From assembly GCA_900551605.1 (NCBI GenBank), contig URWS01000063.1, positions 1-7,668 of the forward strand: a stretch of 7,668 bases of DNA. Direction: 5' to 3'. A program made the position numbers and the translations under genes. This document shows, piece after piece, positions 5,718 through 7,668 of the stretch (position 1 is the first letter of the stretch; each line of letters begins with the position of its first letter). This DNA comes from an uncultured Collinsella sp. (GTDB lineage: Bacteria > Actinomycetota > Coriobacteriia > Coriobacteriales > Coriobacteriaceae). The notes beneath the pieces are model-generated. The model ran no database searches. It was not told the origin of the DNA and saw only the letters and a list, made by a program, of their open reading frames with translations.

Positions 5718-5778
5718 TGCGGTGGAATAGTTCCTGTTTGGGCAGCAAATAGCCAAAAACGAGAACTATTCCACCGCA
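5718..5778. repeat. 61-bp extended palindromic element in a convergent gap
   Basis: A perfect 16-bp stem (5718-5733, TGCGGTGGAATAGTTC, with 5763-5778) encloses a further imperfect stem: GTTT (5736-5739) with AAAC (5757-5760), and GGC (5741-5743) with GCC (5752-5754), closed by an AGCAAATA loop. The whole element folds as one long interrupted hairpin on either strand. It ends 25 bp from the stop of the minus-strand S-component gene. No T tract follows. The CTATTCC/GGAATAG core and an AAAAACGA string recur in the 41-bp palindromes at 1195-1320. With the hairpin at 5671-5710, this accounts for most of the 148-bp gap. Confidence 0.8.
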
Positions 5779-5803
5779 AGTTCGTGAGGAAACGCGAAAT
5801 GCC

Positions 5804-6517
5804 CTACAGTCCGTATTTCACGACGACTCGGTTGATGCGGCGACACCAGGGCTTGTACAGGACGGCCAAAAACACGCAGGTCGCGAATCCGTGCGTGATA
5901 TCGAACGGTACGGCGGTAGCAAGACGCGCCACGACGCCCGCCCACGTGAGCGGTTGTACAAAACCGATGATATCGTAGGCGTTGATTACCACGCCGTATA
6001 GCAAACCCGAAGCAAAGCCGTAGGTCAGTAGCGCCGGCATGCGCACGGTGCCGTCGGCGCGATCAAAAGCACCCGCGCACGCCAGCGCGCCGCCAACATA
6101 ACCAACCAGGCCCCAGGCAAACATCTGCCATGGCGTCCACATGCCCTGTCCAAAAAAGAAATTGCTAGTCAGCGCCGCCAGCGCGCCAACCATAAAGCCG
6201 TTACGACGACCGAGTGTCGCCCCGGCGATAATGGCAATGGCGCTCACGGGTTTAAAGTCGGGAATGGGTCCAAACAGGATGCGCCCCGCCGCCGCCAGCG
6301 CCGCCATCACCAGCGTTGGCATAATCTGGCGCAGGCCCGGTCGCGACACCTCGTAGCCCGCAAAGAACAGCGCAAGCACCAGCGCCACCACAACCAGCAT
6401 GGCAAGCGCCGCCTGCTCAACGCCCGCCAGCAACGCCGCTGCCATCACCGCCGGCACCGCCAGCAGCAGCGGTATCTCCAGTTTTGCAAGCAAGCGCGAG
6501 AAACGACAGTCCGTCAT
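5804..6517 (-). CDS. ECF transporter S component, substrate unknown
   Basis: A 237-residue, very hydrophobic protein with roughly six to eight membrane segments (about 15-33, 36-54, 62-82, 91-104, 107-122, 131-149, 163-186 and 195-222). It resembles the membrane S components of energy-coupling-factor importers, which bind one vitamin or metal and dock on an EcfT/ATPase module. Helpful segments are GRILFGPIPDFKPVSAI (78-94), AGATLGRRNGFMVGALAAL (98-116), SNFFFGQGMWTPWQMFAWG (118-136), and the basic C-terminus after VFLAVLYKPWCRRIN. ATG 6517 lies four bases after the stop of the double-ABC gene, implying an operon and translational coupling; the open frame upstream of it is inside that gene. 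The dedicated ATPase suggests a self-contained group I-type system. Cobalamin-like compounds and heme-type ligands are possible, but nothing visible decides between these and other cofactors. Confidence 0.8.
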   Translation of the reverse strand: MTDCRFSRLLAKLEIPLLLAVPAVMAAALLAGVEQAALAMLVVVALVLALFFAGYEVSRPGLRQIMPTLVMAALAAAGRILFGPIPDFKPVSAIAIIAGATLGRRNGFMVGALAALTSNFFFGQGMWTPWQMFAWGLVGYVGGALACAGAFDRADGTVRMPALLTYGFASGLLYGVVINAYDIIGFVQPLTWAGVVARLATAVPFDITHGFATCVFLAVLYKPWCRRINRVVVKYGL

Positions 6518-6521
6518 CCCA

Positions 6522-7668
6522 TCACGCCCTATAGAACACGTTGCCGGCAAAGAAGTCGGCCGGGGGCTCCACGCAGGCAATCTCGCCGTCAAACATCATG
6601 GCGACGTCGTCGGCTACCTGCTCGGCAAAGTCCAAATCGTGCGTAGCCATGATGACGGTGCCGCCAGCCTTCGCATGGTCACGCAAGGCACGGGCGATGA
6701 TGCGACGGCTGGCCAGGTCCAAACCCTTGGTGGGCTCATCGAGCAATAGCAGCTCGGGGCCAATCAACAGCAGCTTTGCCAACGCAAGCAGCTGGCGTTG
6801 ACCGCCCGAAAGATCGTACGGGTGACGCGCCTCCAAGCCCGCCAGACCCAGGCGCGCTGTCTGCTCCCGTGCTGCGGCCTCGTCATATCCGCAGGTCGAG
6901 GCCCATTCCATCAGCTCGTCGCGCACCGTCTCGGCAACCAGCAGGGCCTTGGGGTTCTGCGGCAGCAGCGCAGCCGAGGCCGCCCCGCGCACCATGCGAC
7001 CACGCTGCAGCTTGGCAGTCTTGGCCAGCACCGAAAGCATCGTCGACTTGCCGCAGCCGTTACCGCCCACAACCGCATGCACCGCGCCAGCCGAAAACGA
7101 CGCATCGAGCCCGCGCAGCACCCAGCCGGACGCTCGATCGTAGCGAAACCAGCCTTCCGACAGGGTGGTAGCCGACCCGCCGTGCATTTTTTGGAGTATT
7201 CTGCTTCCATCCGTGCGCGAGAAGGCTTCCGAGCCGTTCTCGAGCGACGTTTGCGCCACAAATTCGGACGATTTGTCCAATTCCGAACTTTTTTTCGCGC
7301 TCGATACGTCCCCGGGCGGCTCCAGAGAGCCCAAATTGTCCTCACGCCTGCTGAATACTCCTTTATTTGCACATCGGATGGCACCCCACCCCAACACGTC
7401 ATCGGAAAACAGCGATTCTCGGCATCCCAAAGAAGCCATATCCGCCACCTCGCGCACGCGACCGTCCTCAATCCGGTACGCACACGTCGCGTATTCGAGC
7501 ATTGGGCGCGGCTGATGCGTCGCCACAACAACCGTGCAGCCCAGCTCGCGATTCACACGAAACAGCGCGTGCAGGAAATTCTTCTCCGCAACCGGATCAA
7601 GCTGAGACGTGGGCTCGTCGAGCAGCAGCACGCGCTGTTTCGTGTGAATCGCGAGCTGGGCTGCACGG
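6522..7668 (-). CDS. Double-ABC ECF transporter ATPase, 5' end outside the window
   Basis: This ATPase powers an energy-coupling-factor importer, with both ABC domains on one chain. Only 381 residues are inside the window. The first ABC domain is cut and begins just before Walker B (VLLLDEPTSQLDP, 13-25), followed by the switch His in VVVATHQ (46-52). The second domain is complete: Walker A GGNGCGKST (201-209), Q-loop Gln 237, signature LSGGQ (286-290), Walker B LLLLDEPTKGLD (306-317) and switch His in MATHD (340-344). The halves are joined by a long linker (about 76-168), most of it polar, Ser/Lys/Glu-rich and lower in GC than either domain; see the 189-bp element at 7183-7371. The next gene, four bases on, is the S component. 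A T component (EcfT) would be expected nearby and is not in the window. The frame is unbroken from the edge to the TGA. Confidence 0.9.
   Translation of the reverse strand, partial: RAAQLAIHTKQRVLLLDEPTSQLDPVAEKNFLHALFRVNRELGCTVVVATHQPRPMLEYATCAYRIEDGRVREVADMASLGCRESLFSDDVLGWGAIRCANKGVFSRREDNLGSLEPPGDVSSAKKSSELDKSSEFVAQTSLENGSEAFSRTDGSRILQKMHGGSATTLSEGWFRYDRASGWVLRGLDASFSAGAVHAVVGGNGCGKSTMLSVLAKTAKLQRGRMVRGAASAALLPQNPKALLVAETVRDELMEWASTCGYDEAAAREQTARLGLAGLEARHPYDLSGGQRQLLALAKLLLIGPELLLLDEPTKGLDLASRRIIARALRDHAKAGGTVIMATHDLDFAEQVADDVAMMFDGEIACVEPPADFFAGNVFYRA
7183..7371 (-). repeat. In-frame inverted-repeat-bounded insert in the ATPase linker
   Basis: The 23-base ends TGCAAATAAAGGAGTATTC... 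(7371-7349, minus strand) and TGCATTTTTTGGAGTATTC... (7183-7205, plus strand) are inverted repeats matching at 16 of 23 positions, with TGCA and GGAGTATTC identical. One more outer pair (7182/7372) also matches. The block is 189 bp, exactly 63 codons, and encodes residues 100-161 of the partial ATPase without a stop. Inside are smaller palindromes such as GGAC-GATTT-GTCC near 7268-7280. Homopolymer runs (T6, T7) and lower GC set it apart from the flanking gene. It looks like a palindromic mobile element that inserted in frame, as Rickettsia palindromic elements do, but without other copies in view this stays an inference. The similar unusual composition from about 7372 to 7440 may belong to it too. 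Confidence 0.45.

Noticed and set aside
6518..6592. Longer start for the ECF S component inside the ATPase gene.
   Set aside because: The added residues overlap the ATPase C-terminus; ATG 6517, four bases after the stop, is the normal coupled start.
7629..7631. GTG as the start of the double-ABC ATPase.
   Set aside because: The frame continues upstream to the window edge with a sequence (AAQLAIHTKQR) that fits an ABC domain before Walker B, so the gene is cut by the edge rather than starting here.

Overview
The window reads as chromosomal DNA from a high-GC actinobacterium. Codon use is strongly G/C-ending, proteins are rich in Ala, Asp and Glu, and the gene set would suit the gut Coriobacteriia, most likely a Collinsella-like organism. 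That placement is an inference from style and content; no rRNA or other phylogenetic marker is present.

Layout. (1) 51-227, minus strand: an initiator tRNA-fMet with its own promoter and a clean intrinsic terminator. (2) 364-1137, plus strand: coaX, type III pantothenate kinase, the first step of CoA synthesis. (3) 1138-1417: a noncoding convergent gap with two copies of a 41-bp AT-rich palindrome and a long bidirectional terminator hairpin. (4) 4701 down to 1418, minus strand: a probable operon of a Sir2-type deacylase, a fused dihydropteroate synthase/HPPK (FolP-FolK) with a low-complexity insert of about 140 residues, and a degenerate biotin-ligase-like protein that begins on the base after the folP-folK stop. 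(5) 4837-5655, plus strand: exodeoxyribonuclease III, divergent from sir2 across 135 bp. (6) 5656-5803: a convergent gap with two more hairpin elements, one a 61-bp near-palindrome. (7) 7668 down to 5804, minus strand: part of an energy-coupling-factor (ECF) transporter, namely a double-ABC ATPase cut by the window edge and a membrane S component four bases downstream.

The genes are mostly housekeeping: cofactors (CoA, folate), a biotin-ligase relative, DNA repair and micronutrient uptake. I see no complete new defence or biosynthetic system. The least ordinary features are repeats and protein inserts. The linker between the two ATPase halves of the ECF gene contains a 189-bp block of exactly 63 codons. 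It is bounded by imperfect inverted repeats and its base and amino-acid composition differ from its surroundings, which looks like a palindromic element that inserted in frame and is now translated. The intergenic gaps hold at least two families of palindromes sharing a CTATTCC/GGAATAG core. The DHPS insert and the biotin-ligase-like protein that lacks the usual catalytic lysines are the other points worth checking.
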